Positions 26,005 through 33,587 of a stretch of DNA of 64,000 bases are shown piece after piece. Position 1 is the stretch's first letter; each line of letters starts with the position of its first letter. Under the pieces are notes generated by a model. It was not told the DNA's origin and ran no database searches. It worked only from the letters and a program-made list of their open reading frames with translations. The stretch covers positions 310,001 through 374,000 of the forward strand of contig NZ_FNQB01000001.1 in NCBI RefSeq assembly GCF_900107455.1, written 5' to 3'. The position numbers and the translations under genes were made by a program. This DNA is from Asanoa ishikariensis. GTDB lineage: Bacteria; Actinomycetota; Actinomycetes; Mycobacteriales; Micromonosporaceae.

Positions 26005-27232
26005 GCACCTGCTTGGCGTCGGCCGTCGGGCCGTGCGAGGTCACCACCACCGGCGCGTCCAGCGCGGCGGACACCGCGCCCGGCCAGTCGACCGGTGCGG
26101 CCGCATAGTGCGGCCGGGTGCTGAACAGCCGCCGCGTCAGCGCCTCCTGCCGGCTCAGGTTGCCGACCTGCCCAGGCAGCAGCCGGTCCGTCCAGTCGTA
26201 GGACGAACAGAACTTCAGCGCCGGCGAGGCCATGTCGAGATGCGTCAGCGCGATCCCGTCGATGCCGCCGCACACGTCCACCGCGTACCGGTGTGCCACC
26301 GCGTCGAAGTGCCCGAACCGGAACCGGCCCTGCCAACGGTTGGTCGGGTTGTTCGGGTCCGTCAGCGGCAGCGCCGTGTCCTCGGTGACCAGTGGGCCGT
26401 TTCCGTGGCGGGTGGTCATGATCCGCAGCACGCCGAGCCGGGTGGCGCTGCCGCCCTGGCCCGCCTCGCCCAGCAGTGTCTCCGCGTTGTCGAACGTCGT
26501 CGTGCTCCACGTCGTGTACGGGTGGAAACCGTGCCACTCGTCGAGCAGCACACCCTGGGCTCCCTCGAAGACCACCGGGCCGACGGCCAGCAGGTTGCCG
26601 AGGAATCCGCGCGTGACGATCGGCACCCGCGCGGCGAACGCACCGAAGGCCCGCACCGTCGCGTCGACCGGCGGCACCTCGAGCGGGCCGAGCTCGTCGA
26701 CCAGCCGATCGCGCAGCACCGCGAGCTTCGCGCCGAGCACCCCGGGCGCCAGTGTGTCGGCGACCCGGGGTGCGTCGGCGGGGTGGGCGAGCGCGTACCC
26801 CATAGCCTCGCCCACCCCCTTGCCGCAGGACCCATGCCGGTGGGCCCCACGGGCAATCTCTCGGGCGCGGTTCGCGGCCCGGTGGTAGGGCGTGGCGAGC
26901 AACGCGTCACCCTCGACGGTGAGCCGGTCGAACGCATCCGGCACGCCGATGTCCGCCAGGTGGTCGGCCTCGACGACGAGCGCCAAGGGGTCGACCACCA
27001 TGAACCGCGACAGGTGCGTGTGCACGCCACGCAACGTGCCAGAGCCGAACTGAGCGAAGACATGACGCCGCCCGTCAGGCAGGACGACACTGTGGCCGGC
27101 CTGCCCGCCCCCGTTGTACCGCACCACTGCGGCAACCGGACGGCCGTCAATTCCCTTCGCGCACAACCAGTCGACGACGGTCCCCTTGCCCGCGTCGCCA
27201 TATCCCAGGTCGGCTACCAGCACGTGGTTCAT
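25943..27232 (-). CDS. Divergent adenylosuccinate synthetase (PurA)-like enzyme
   Basis: This 429-residue protein has the full PurA fold but altered active-site motifs. The opening loop reads GYGDAGKG instead of WGDEGKG: the catalytic Asp13 is kept and the neighbouring Glu is Ala14. AGH, FEGAQG and the GNGP loop are retained. The guanine-recognition segment usually reading TKLD reads THLD, and the RRCGWFDAV-like region reads FRFGHFDAV. A ligase joining Asp or another amine to a purine-like base is possible, but both GTP use and the normal role in AMP synthesis are doubtful. The ATG overlaps the vWA stop as ATGA. It is the last gene of the Nudix/J-pseudokinase/vWA operon, so it is unlikely to be the housekeeping enzyme. 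Confidence 0.8.
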   Translation of the reverse strand: MNHVLVADLGYGDAGKGTVVDWLCAKGIDGRPVAAVVRYNGGGQAGHSVVLPDGRRHVFAQFGSGTLRGVHTHLSRFMVVDPLALVVEADHLADIGVPDAFDRLTVEGDALLATPYHRAANRAREIARGAHRHGSCGKGVGEAMGYALAHPADAPRVADTLAPGVLGAKLAVLRDRLVDELGPLEVPPVDATVRAFGAFAARVPIVTRGFLGNLLAVGPVVFEGAQGVLLDEWHGFHPYTTWSTTTFDNAETLLGEAGQGGSATRLGVLRIMTTRHGNGPLVTEDTALPLTDPNNPTNRWQGRFRFGHFDAVAHRYAVDVCGGIDGIALTHLDMASPALKFCSSYDWTDRLLPGQVGNLSRQEALTRRLFSTRPHYAAAPVDWPGAVSAALDAPVVVTSHGPTADAKQVLRPNWAARAHPATAGVRQAS

Positions 27233-28191
27233 AGCCGGCTGATCCGGTCGTCGCCCTGGAGCGTGGTCGGCAGGCCCCAGGTGGCGAGCACCCGGCCGCG
27301 GCCTTGATCGACCGGCTCCAACGCCGTGGAGACCGAGTCGGCGCGCAGCCCCGCCTCGGCCAGGTCGGCCAGCCCGCCCTCGAGGTCGATCGCCGCCTCG
27401 CCGAGCCCGATCAGCAGGGCGATCGTCTCGCAGACGGCGTCCGGGTCGTCGAGCTCGATCGCGTTCTGGCCGAGCAGCCCGCGCCAGAAGTCGAGCACCG
27501 TGGTGTTGCCGGCGTAGCTGCTCCCCTTCGGCAGCAGGTAGTAGGTGTCGAACTTGCGGCGCACCTCCGAGACGATCCGGCGCACCGGGATGTCCTCGCT
27601 CAGGTCGTCACCGCACACGTTGCGCACCTCACGGGCCTTGACCCGGTCGTACGCGAGTTCGTCGCCGATCACGAACAGGTAGCCCCGTCGCCCGCGCTTG
27701 GTGAAGCAGTCCAGCTCGGTGTGCCGGGCCAGGTAGTAGAGCGCGAGCTCGTACGACTCGGTCATCTGGCCGCCGCCGCCACCTTCGAGCACGATCCGGC
27801 TGAGGTCGTCGTCCATCCGGTTGTCCGACTCGAACTGCCCGATCTGCAGCGGTACGCGGTCGCAGGTCGCGTCGCCGACCGCGCCGAAGAGGATCTGCGG
27901 GTCGCGGGCGTAGTTCTTGCGGAGCAGGAGGCCGAGCAGCTTGGGCAGCTTGGTCTGGAGCACCCGGGGCACGTCGCCCATGGAGCCGGTGACGTCGAAG
28001 ACCACCGCGATCGCCAGCGAGTCCGGGTGCTCCTGCGAGTCCCGGCTCTCGCGGACGGCGCCGCGCGGGTCGAGCTTTTGGTGGACGGTGCGAGCACCAC
28101 TGTCGCTGTAGGCGAAGGCGCTCCGGCCGGTCGACCGGCGGTAGCGGTCGGCGGCATCGTAGACGTCGGTTGACCAGACTCCGCTGCCCAT
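27229..28191 (-). CDS. von Willebrand factor A domain protein
   Basis: This 320-residue soluble protein has one vWA domain (about residues 58-230) with a MIDAS-like motif DVTGSMG (Asp66, Thr68, Ser70) and the later GxxTxxxxALYYL-type helix (TESYELALYYL). There is no signal peptide or membrane helix, so it is cytosolic. The domain probably binds a divalent metal and a partner protein. Its TGA overlaps the ATG of the PurA-like gene and it starts 12 nt after the pseudokinase gene. Cytosolic vWA proteins in such operons usually act as scaffolds or with ATPases; the partner here is likely a neighbour product. Confidence 0.85.
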   Translation of the reverse strand: MGSGVWSTDVYDAADRYRRSTGRSAFAYSDSGARTVHQKLDPRGAVRESRDSQEHPDSLAIAVVFDVTGSMGDVPRVLQTKLPKLLGLLLRKNYARDPQILFGAVGDATCDRVPLQIGQFESDNRMDDDLSRIVLEGGGGGQMTESYELALYYLARHTELDCFTKRGRRGYLFVIGDELAYDRVKAREVRNVCGDDLSEDIPVRRIVSEVRRKFDTYYLLPKGSSYAGNTTVLDFWRGLLGQNAIELDDPDAVCETIALLIGLGEAAIDLEGGLADLAEAGLRADSVSTALEPVDQGRGRVLATWGLPTTLQGDDRISRL

Positions 28192-28203
28192 GTCGGGCCC
28201 TCC

Positions 28204-29169
28204 TTAAAGGTTGAGCGGGCGGAACTTCCGCACGCCGTAGAGTCGTTCGAGCAGGTCGTCAAGTTCGGCGAGGAGCGCCCAGGCGTCGTCCGGCCGGGAC
28301 CGCGTCGACGGGAGCGAGCAGCCGTCGGCGAAGGCCACCAGGGCCGCCGGGGCGTACCCACCCATCAGTGCGATCATCGACCGGGCGGCCATCGCGATGT
28401 CGGTGCCCGGACCGGGTGGCTGTCGCTTGTGGATCTCCGGCGGATACCAGTCGGCGTAGCCCGGCACCGTCGCCGGCACGTGGTCGAGCCCGTCGACCAC
28501 CGAGTAGCACCAGTCGACCAGCACCACGCCGTGGTCGGTCGTCTCGATCAGGATGTGCTCGGGCAGCACGGCGCCGTGCACGACACCGGCGCGGTGCGCC
28601 AACCCGAGTGCGACCAGCAGCCGGCGCCAGATCCAGGCCGCGTCGCGGGGGTCGAGGCCGGCCGGACGCATCCGGATCACCTCGGCCACGCTCATGAGGT
28701 GGGGCACGGTGCCGAGCACGTTGACCCGGCGTTCCTGCCCGTTGCGCGGGTCCCGGTGCCGGAAGGTGTCGACCAGCCGCGGCACGTAGGGCAGATAGCG
28801 CGGGTCGCCCGTCTCCGCGATCCGGCGCAGCGCGGTCGCCTCGCGCTCCATCAGGTCGTTGTTGGCCGGCCGCCGAGGCTGCTTGAGAAACAGCCCCCGA
28901 CCCACGCCGTGGATGTTGGCGAGGTCGCCGGTGTGGGTCACCGCGCCGACCCGGTAGCGCCCGAAGGCGACTGTGCCGCGGGCCCGCCACCGGTTGGTGA
29001 GCATCACGAACGCGTCGGTCGCCGCCGCCTTCGCCGCGGGTGCGGCCCGGTCCGGGTGGAGCAGGGCGGCCAGCCGCAGGTAGCCGCGGTGCGGATCCGC
29101 CGAACCGAACAACTCTTCGTCGGTGCCGGCCTCATTAACCAGCCGGATCGCGTCGTCGAGGGTCGTCAT
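28204..29169 (-). CDS. J-domain-like plus degenerate protein-kinase-like protein
   Basis: This 321-residue protein has two parts. The first 60 residues resemble a J-domain, with HPD at positions 38-40 (LAALLHPDRAAP). The rest is a protein-kinase-like fold: a putative ATP-binding Lys at about 96 (FLKQP), a helix Glu at about 110, and a catalytic loop reading HGAVLPEHIL where active kinases have HxDLxxxN. The usual catalytic Asp is therefore Ala, while the metal-binding Asp is kept (VLVDWCYS in place of DFG). This looks like a pseudokinase or atypical phosphotransferase. Its ATG overlaps the Nudix stop as ATGA. Function unknown; the operon context is the best clue. Confidence 0.75.
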   Translation of the reverse strand: MTTLDDAIRLVNEAGTDEELFGSADPHRGYLRLAALLHPDRAAPAAKAAATDAFVMLTNRWRARGTVAFGRYRVGAVTHTGDLANIHGVGRGLFLKQPRRPANNDLMEREATALRRIAETGDPRYLPYVPRLVDTFRHRDPRNGQERRVNVLGTVPHLMSVAEVIRMRPAGLDPRDAAWIWRRLLVALGLAHRAGVVHGAVLPEHILIETTDHGVVLVDWCYSVVDGLDHVPATVPGYADWYPPEIHKRQPPGPGTDIAMAARSMIALMGGYAPAALVAFADGCSLPSTRSRPDDAWALLAELDDLLERLYGVRKFRPLNL

Positions 29170-29921
29170 CGGACGGTCTCCTCTCGGGCCGGCCGCAGCA
29201 GGGCGGGGTGCAGCAGTCGGGCGTCGCCGGCCCGGTAGAGGCGGGCGCGGGGTCCGCCGCGCGGTCCGCCGTGCTCGGTGGTCGCGCCGGTGCCCTCGAC
29301 GAGCCCCGGCACGGAGAGCACCTTGCGGTGGAAGTTTCCGGCGTGGAGCGCGTGGCCCCAGACCGTCTCGTAGACCTCGCGCAGGTCGGCGATCGTGAAC
29401 TCCTCGCCCACGAACCGGGTCGCGAGTGGCGTGTATTCGAGCTTGGACCGTGCCCGCTCCAGCCCGTCCTCCACGATCTTGCGGTGGTCGAAGGCCAGCT
29501 CCCGGGTGGACAGCGCGGTCACCGGCAGCCACTGCGCGTCGCCGGCGTCGGAACCGGCCGAGGGCTCGGGCAGGTCGGGTGCGAAGGCGAGATAGGCGAT
29601 CGAGAAGATCCGCATCCGGGGGTCGCGCTCCGGCGTGCCGTACGAGGCGAGCTGCTCGAAGTGGACCCGGCGCAGTGGCTCGCCGCCCAGCCCGGTCTCC
29701 TCCGCGAACTCGCGGCGGGCGGCGGCGGCGATGTCCTCCTCGGGTCGCACGAAGCCGCCGGGCAGGGCCCAGAAGCCAGCGAACGGCGGTGCGGCCCGCT
29801 GGATCAGCAGGACCTGGAGCTCACCGTCGCGGATGGTGAGCGCGACCACGTCGGCCGTGACCGCCACCGCGGGATAGGCCCGCGGGTCGTAACCCGCTAG
29901 GAACTCCTGCTCGTTGACCAC
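29166..29921 (-). CDS. NrtR-like regulator: Nudix domain plus C-terminal winged helix
   Basis: This 251-residue protein has an N-terminal Nudix domain with an intact box (GGFVRPEEDIAAAARREF then AEETGL) and a C-terminal winged-helix segment (EEFTIADLREVYETVWG), the architecture of NrtR/ADP-ribose-responsive repressors. The complete box means it could also hydrolyse its ligand. A tail of about 50 Gly/Arg-rich residues follows. The GTG start has AAGGA 7 nt upstream. It is first in a four-gene operon, and repeated CTAAGAAtaac elements directly upstream are candidate binding sites. An ADP-ribose- or nucleotide-linked signal for the whole operon is inferred. Confidence 0.85.
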   Translation of the reverse strand: MVNEQEFLAGYDPRAYPAVAVTADVVALTIRDGELQVLLIQRAAPPFAGFWALPGGFVRPEEDIAAAARREFAEETGLGGEPLRRVHFEQLASYGTPERDPRMRIFSIAYLAFAPDLPEPSAGSDAGDAQWLPVTALSTRELAFDHRKIVEDGLERARSKLEYTPLATRFVGEEFTIADLREVYETVWGHALHAGNFHRKVLSVPGLVEGTGATTEHGGPRGGPRARLYRAGDARLLHPALLRPAREETVR

Positions 29922-29938
29922 TGGCTGTCCTTCTCGCT

Positions 29939-29981
29939 CTAAGAACTTCTCGGCCTAAGAATAACTCAAGCTGAGAATAAC
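29939..29981 (-). promoter_or_regulatory. Repeated operator-like elements upstream of the NrtR-like operon
   Basis: CTAAGAAC (29939), CTAAGAATAAC (29955) and CTGAGAATAAC (29971) recur every 16 bp, about 1.5 helical turns, in an AT-rich patch within otherwise GC-rich DNA. CTCA-AGC-TGAG forms a small dyad between the last two. They lie 18-60 nt before the regulator's start and fit an autoregulatory operator overlapping the promoter. Confidence 0.55.
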
Positions 29982-30022
29982 CCCGAGCACAGGGCCTTAC
30001 AAGGGTGCGGCCGTGGTGTCAG

Positions 30023-30883
30023 TTAGCTCATGGTGCCGATGAGGTGTGGTGCACCGGTCTTCGGATCATGCAGAGCGAAGGTCTCGCCGGGGGTGGCCGA
30101 GAACGCCACGGTGCCGGGCAGCAGGATCGGCCGCTTGAAGGCCACCTCGACCGTGTACGCGTCGGGCAGCCGGCCGTCGAGGGCGGCCAGGCAGCGGGCC
30201 TTGCTCCACATGCCGTGCGCGATGGGGCGCGGGAAGCCGAACAGTCGGGCGCCCAGCCGCGAGGTGTGGATCGGGTTGCGGTCGCCGGAGACCCGGGCAT
30301 AGTCGACGCCCACCCGAGCCGGAACCCGCCAGGTCGCCGATGCCGGCGGCGGCACGTCGCGCGCCGCCGCACCAGGAGCACCAGAAGCACGGCCCCGACG
30401 CAGGTAGGTCGACACGTCCCGCCACACCTCGACGCCGTCGACGGTGGCCACGGAAACCACGTCGAACTGCCGGCCCCGCTCGTGTGGCCGCAGGTCGACG
30501 GCCCGCACGGACAGGTCGAGCCGCTCGGCGGCGTCGAGCGGACGGGTCACGCTGATCCGGTTGGCGATGTGCACCAGGCCGACCACCGGGTACGGGAAGT
30601 CGGCGCCGGTCATCAGCCGCATCGCCAGCGGGGTGGCCAGCACGTGCGGAAAGGTCACCGGGAGCTGGTCGCTGAGCCGGAACCCGCACACCCGGTCGTA
30701 GTCGGCAAGATGGCTCCGACTCACCGCCACCCCGCGGAGCACGAGCTCGACGTCCGGCAGCACCTCGATCGGCGGCCGCCGGTCGGTGCCCGGCATCAGG
30801 CCGATCCGGGGCAGCGCTCGGATCGCCGCCCGCCGGTAGATCGGACCCAGCTCCGGCGGGCCGTCGAGCTCGATGATGGACAT
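30023..30883 (-). CDS. MaoC-like dehydratase (HtdX-type)
   Basis: This 286-residue double-hotdog protein has the hydratase-2 motif YARVSGDRNPIH with FPRPIAHGM in the C-terminal half, giving the expected Asp/His pair for hydration of a trans-2-enoyl thioester. The N-terminal hotdog lacks a recognisable catalytic motif, as in other two-hotdog family members. The ATG overlaps the TGA of the reductase gene as TGATG. The order MaoC-FabG4-(divergent)FadA2 matches the mycobacterial htdX-fabG4-fadA2 locus, so a fatty-acyl thioester is the likely substrate. Confidence 0.9.
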   Translation of the reverse strand: MSIIELDGPPELGPIYRRAAIRALPRIGLMPGTDRRPPIEVLPDVELVLRGVAVSRSHLADYDRVCGFRLSDQLPVTFPHVLATPLAMRLMTGADFPYPVVGLVHIANRISVTRPLDAAERLDLSVRAVDLRPHERGRQFDVVSVATVDGVEVWRDVSTYLRRGRASGAPGAAARDVPPPASATWRVPARVGVDYARVSGDRNPIHTSRLGARLFGFPRPIAHGMWSKARCLAALDGRLPDAYTVEVAFKRPILLPGTVAFSATPGETFALHDPKTGAPHLIGTMS

Positions 30884-32202
30884 CAGGCACCCAACCACAT
30901 CTGGCCGCAGACGCGCACCACGTTGCCGGTCACCCCGGCCGAGCCCGGCGCGGCGAGCCAGGCGATCGTCTCGGCCACGTCGACCGGCAGGCCGCCCTGG
31001 GACATGCTGTTCATCCGGCGGCCGACCTCGCGGGCGGCCAGCGGCATCCGGGCGGTCATCCGGGTCTCGATGAAGCCCGGCGCCACCGCGTTGATCGTCA
31101 CGCCCTGCGGCGCGAGGATCGGGGCCATCGACTGCACCAGCCCGATCACGCCGGCCTTGGAGGTCGCGTAGTTGGTCTGCCCACGGTTGCCGGCGATGCC
31201 GCTGGTGGACGAGACCGAGATGATCCGGCCGCCCTCCGGCAGCAGCGGGATCAGCGCGTCGTTGATCCGTTCCTGGCTGGACAGGTTGACGTCGATCACG
31301 GCGTCCCACTGCTCGGCCGACATCTTGGCGATGGTCTTGTCGCGCGTGATGCCGGCGTTGTGCACCACGATGTCGACCTTGCCGTGCCGCGACAGCAACT
31401 GGGCGGCCAGGGTGGACGGTGCGTCGGGCCGGGTCAGGTCGAGCTGAAGTGCGGTGCCACCGATCTCGTTGGCCACGCGGGCCAACGCCTCGCCGGCGGC
31501 CGGCACGTCGAGCACCACCACCCGGGCACAGTCGCGGGCCAGCACCCGCGCGATCGCGGCGCCGATGCCCTGGGCCGCGCCGGTGACCAGGGCGACCTTG
31601 CCCTCCAGCGGGTGGTCCCAGTCGGTCAGCGGCGACGAGCTCACCTGGCCGATCCGGATGACCTGACCGGAGACGTACGCCGAGCGCCCGGAGAGCAGGA
31701 AGCGCATCGTCGAGTCCGTGAACTCCTCGGCGCCGGGTGCGACGTAGACGAGTTGGGCGGTCATCCCGCGACCGAACTCCTTGCCGATGCTGCGTGTCAG
31801 CCCCTCGAGCGCGCGCTGCGCGGTCGCCTCCCGCGGCGAGGCGCAGGCGGCCGGTGGGGTGCCGAGCACGATCACTCGGCCGCCCGAGGTCAGCGACCGG
31901 GCGTTGGCGTGGAAGAACTCGTAGAGCGGGTGCAGGCCCGCGGAGTCGACGATGCCGGTCCCGTCGAACACCAGTGCCGACCAGCGAGGCCCGCCGTCGA
32001 GGGCGACGCCGGCGATGGTGAGCATCTTGCGCACCGGGCCGTCGAGCCGCCCGCCGGGTGCCCCGGCGAGCATGACCGGGCCGGTGACCAGCGGATCTCC
32101 GGAGTGGTAGCGGCGTAGCACCGGCGGTGCCGGGAGGCCCAGCCGCTTGACCAGCGCGCGGCCAGGACCGGAGTTCGCGAAGCTCGCGTAACGGTCGCTC
32201 AT
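30883..32202 (-). CDS. fabG4: High-molecular-weight 3-oxoacyl thioester reductase (FabG4-like)
   Basis: This protein of 439 residues is about twice the size of ordinary FabG. The N-terminal 200 residues are a flavodoxin/Rossmann-like domain without a catalytic motif. The C-terminal part is a complete SDR: cofactor loop VTGAAQGIGAA, NNAG-like VVHNAGITRD, serine in ISVSSTSG and catalytic Tyr-Lys in NYATSKAG. This two-domain build is diagnostic of FabG4, an NADH-linked reductase acting on 3-oxoacyl-CoA. It is translationally coupled to the MaoC gene, and its promoter is shared with the divergent thiolase gene. Confidence 0.93.
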   Translation of the reverse strand: MSDRYASFANSGPGRALVKRLGLPAPPVLRRYHSGDPLVTGPVMLAGAPGGRLDGPVRKMLTIAGVALDGGPRWSALVFDGTGIVDSAGLHPLYEFFHANARSLTSGGRVIVLGTPPAACASPREATAQRALEGLTRSIGKEFGRGMTAQLVYVAPGAEEFTDSTMRFLLSGRSAYVSGQVIRIGQVSSSPLTDWDHPLEGKVALVTGAAQGIGAAIARVLARDCARVVVLDVPAAGEALARVANEIGGTALQLDLTRPDAPSTLAAQLLSRHGKVDIVVHNAGITRDKTIAKMSAEQWDAVIDVNLSSQERINDALIPLLPEGGRIISVSSTSGIAGNRGQTNYATSKAGVIGLVQSMAPILAPQGVTINAVAPGFIETRMTARMPLAAREVGRRMNSMSQGGLPVDVAETIAWLAAPGSAGVTGNVVRVCGQMWLGA

Positions 32203-32212
32203 AGCGATAGCC

Positions 32213-32224
32213 TACTTGCGAGTA
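32213..32224. promoter_or_regulatory. TACT-N4-AGTA element between fabG4 and fadA2
   Basis: TACTTGCGAGTA sits in the 42-bp gap between the divergent fabG4 and fadA2 starts. The flanks also match the TetR-site context: CCTACT-N4-AGTAACC is shared exactly with the operator upstream of the TetR gene near 25330. It probably places both genes under the same regulator. Confidence 0.55.
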
Positions 32225-32244
32225 ACCCTGGAGGGGGGCGACTG

Positions 32245-33534
32245 ATGGAGACCAGACGAGTCGCGATCGTCGGCGGCAACCGAATCCCGTTCGCCCGCTC
32301 CAACAGCCGTTATGCGGCGGCGAGCAACCTCGACATGCTCACCGCGGCGCTCGACGGGCTGGTCGCCCGCTTCGGGCTGTCCGGTGCCCGGGTCGGTGAG
32401 CTCGTCGCCGGTGCGGTGCTCAAGCACTCGCGCGACTTCAACCTCACGCGCGAGGCGGTGCTGGGGTCGCGGCTCGACCCGACCACCCCGGCGTACGACA
32501 TCCAGCAGGCCTGCGGCACCGGTCTGGAGGCGGCGATCCTGGTCGCCAACAAGATCGCGCTGGGTCAGATCGACGCCGGCATCGCGGGCGGGGTCGACAC
32601 CACGTCGGACGCGCCACTCGCGCTCAACGAAGACCTGCGGCGCACGCTGCTGCAGATGAACGCCGCCCGCACGACCGCCGCCCGGCTGCGCGCCGCCGCC
32701 CGGCTGCGGCCGCACCACGCGTTCATGCCCGAGGCGCCGCGCAACGCCGAGCCCCGCACGGGGCTGTCCATGGGTGACCACGCGGCGATCACCGCGTTGC
32801 GCTGGAACGTCGATCGCCAGGCGCAGGACGCGCTGGCCCTCGCTTCGCACCAGCGGCTGGCCGCCGCCTACGAGCGGGGCTTCTTCGACGACCTGGTGAC
32901 GCCCTACCTCGGGCTGACCCGTGACCAGAACCTGCGCGCCGACACGACGCTGGAGAAGCTGGGCAAGCTGCGGCCGGTCTTCGGCACCCGCGGGCCTGAT
33001 GCCGAGCGCGCCACGATGACCGCCGGCAACTCCTCGCCGCTGACCGACGGCGCGTCCACTGTGCTGCTCGCGTCCGATGAGTGGGCGGCCGAGCGCCGGC
33101 TGCCGGTGCTGGCGCACTTCGTCGACGCGGAGACGGCGGCGGTCGACTTCGTGCACGGCGACGAGGGCCTGCTGATGGCACCGGCGTACGCCGTGCCCCG
33201 GCTGCTCGCCCGACACGGCCTGAGCCTGCAGGACTTCGACTTCTACGAGCTCCACGAGGCGTTCGCGTCGCAGGTGCTGGCCACGCTGGCCGCCTGGGAG
33301 TCGCCGGAGTTCTGCAAGGAGCGACTGGGCCTCGACACCCCGCTCGGCGCGATCGACCGGGCCAAGCTCAACGTCAACGGCTCGTCGTTGGCGGCGGGGC
33401 ACCCGTTCGCGGCGACCGGTGGGCGGATCGTCGCGACCATGGCCAAGCTGCTGGCCGAGAAGGGCAGCGGGCGCGGGCTGATCTCCATCTGTGCGGCGGG
33501 TGGCCAGGGCGTGGTGGCGATCCTGGAACGCTAA
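32245..33534 (+). CDS. fadA2: Acetyl-CoA acetyltransferase (FadA2-like thiolase)
   Basis: This 429-residue thiolase cleaves 3-oxoacyl-CoA or condenses acyl-CoAs. The nucleophilic Cys is in QQACGTGLEA, the His is in NGSSLAAGHPFAATGGR, and the second Cys in ISICAAGGQG, a variant of the usual CxGxGxG end. The usual NEAFA reads HEAFA. A GGAGGGGGG box supports the ATG. It is divergent from the fabG4/MaoC pair, and the three together give reductase, hydratase and thiolase steps of a fatty-acid cycle. The same divergent arrangement is found in mycobacteria. Confidence 0.93.
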   Translation: METRRVAIVGGNRIPFARSNSRYAAASNLDMLTAALDGLVARFGLSGARVGELVAGAVLKHSRDFNLTREAVLGSRLDPTTPAYDIQQACGTGLEAAILVANKIALGQIDAGIAGGVDTTSDAPLALNEDLRRTLLQMNAARTTAARLRAAARLRPHHAFMPEAPRNAEPRTGLSMGDHAAITALRWNVDRQAQDALALASHQRLAAAYERGFFDDLVTPYLGLTRDQNLRADTTLEKLGKLRPVFGTRGPDAERATMTAGNSSPLTDGASTVLLASDEWAAERRLPVLAHFVDAETAAVDFVHGDEGLLMAPAYAVPRLLARHGLSLQDFDFYELHEAFASQVLATLAAWESPEFCKERLGLDTPLGAIDRAKLNVNGSSLAAGHPFAATGGRIVATMAKLLAEKGSGRGLISICAAGGQGVVAILER

Positions 33535-33550
33535 GCTCCCCAACAACTGT

Positions 33551-33583
33551 TTGACAGTGTGCGTCGATGTGACGCACACTGTC
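33551..33583 (+). promoter_or_regulatory. Perfect 31-bp palindrome in the ArsR/MFS promoter
   Basis: GACAGTGTGCGTC and GACGCACACTGTC are perfect 13-bp inverted arms separated by GATGT. The left arm includes most of a TTGACA -35 box, and the right arm ends 4 nt before the ATG of the regulator. Binding of a dimeric repressor here would cover the whole promoter. Confidence 0.75.
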
Positions 33584-33587
33584 CAAC

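Noticed and set aside
25943-27232. Phage-type PurZ (2-aminoadenylosuccinate synthase)
   Set aside because: The catalytic Asp that PurZ has lost is kept here, there are no phage genes nearby, and the context is a chromosomal four-gene operon.
30023-31309. MaoC gene starting far upstream inside the reductase gene
   Set aside because: The longer frame is the antisense-free shadow of fabG4; the TGATG junction and the family start support the shorter gene.
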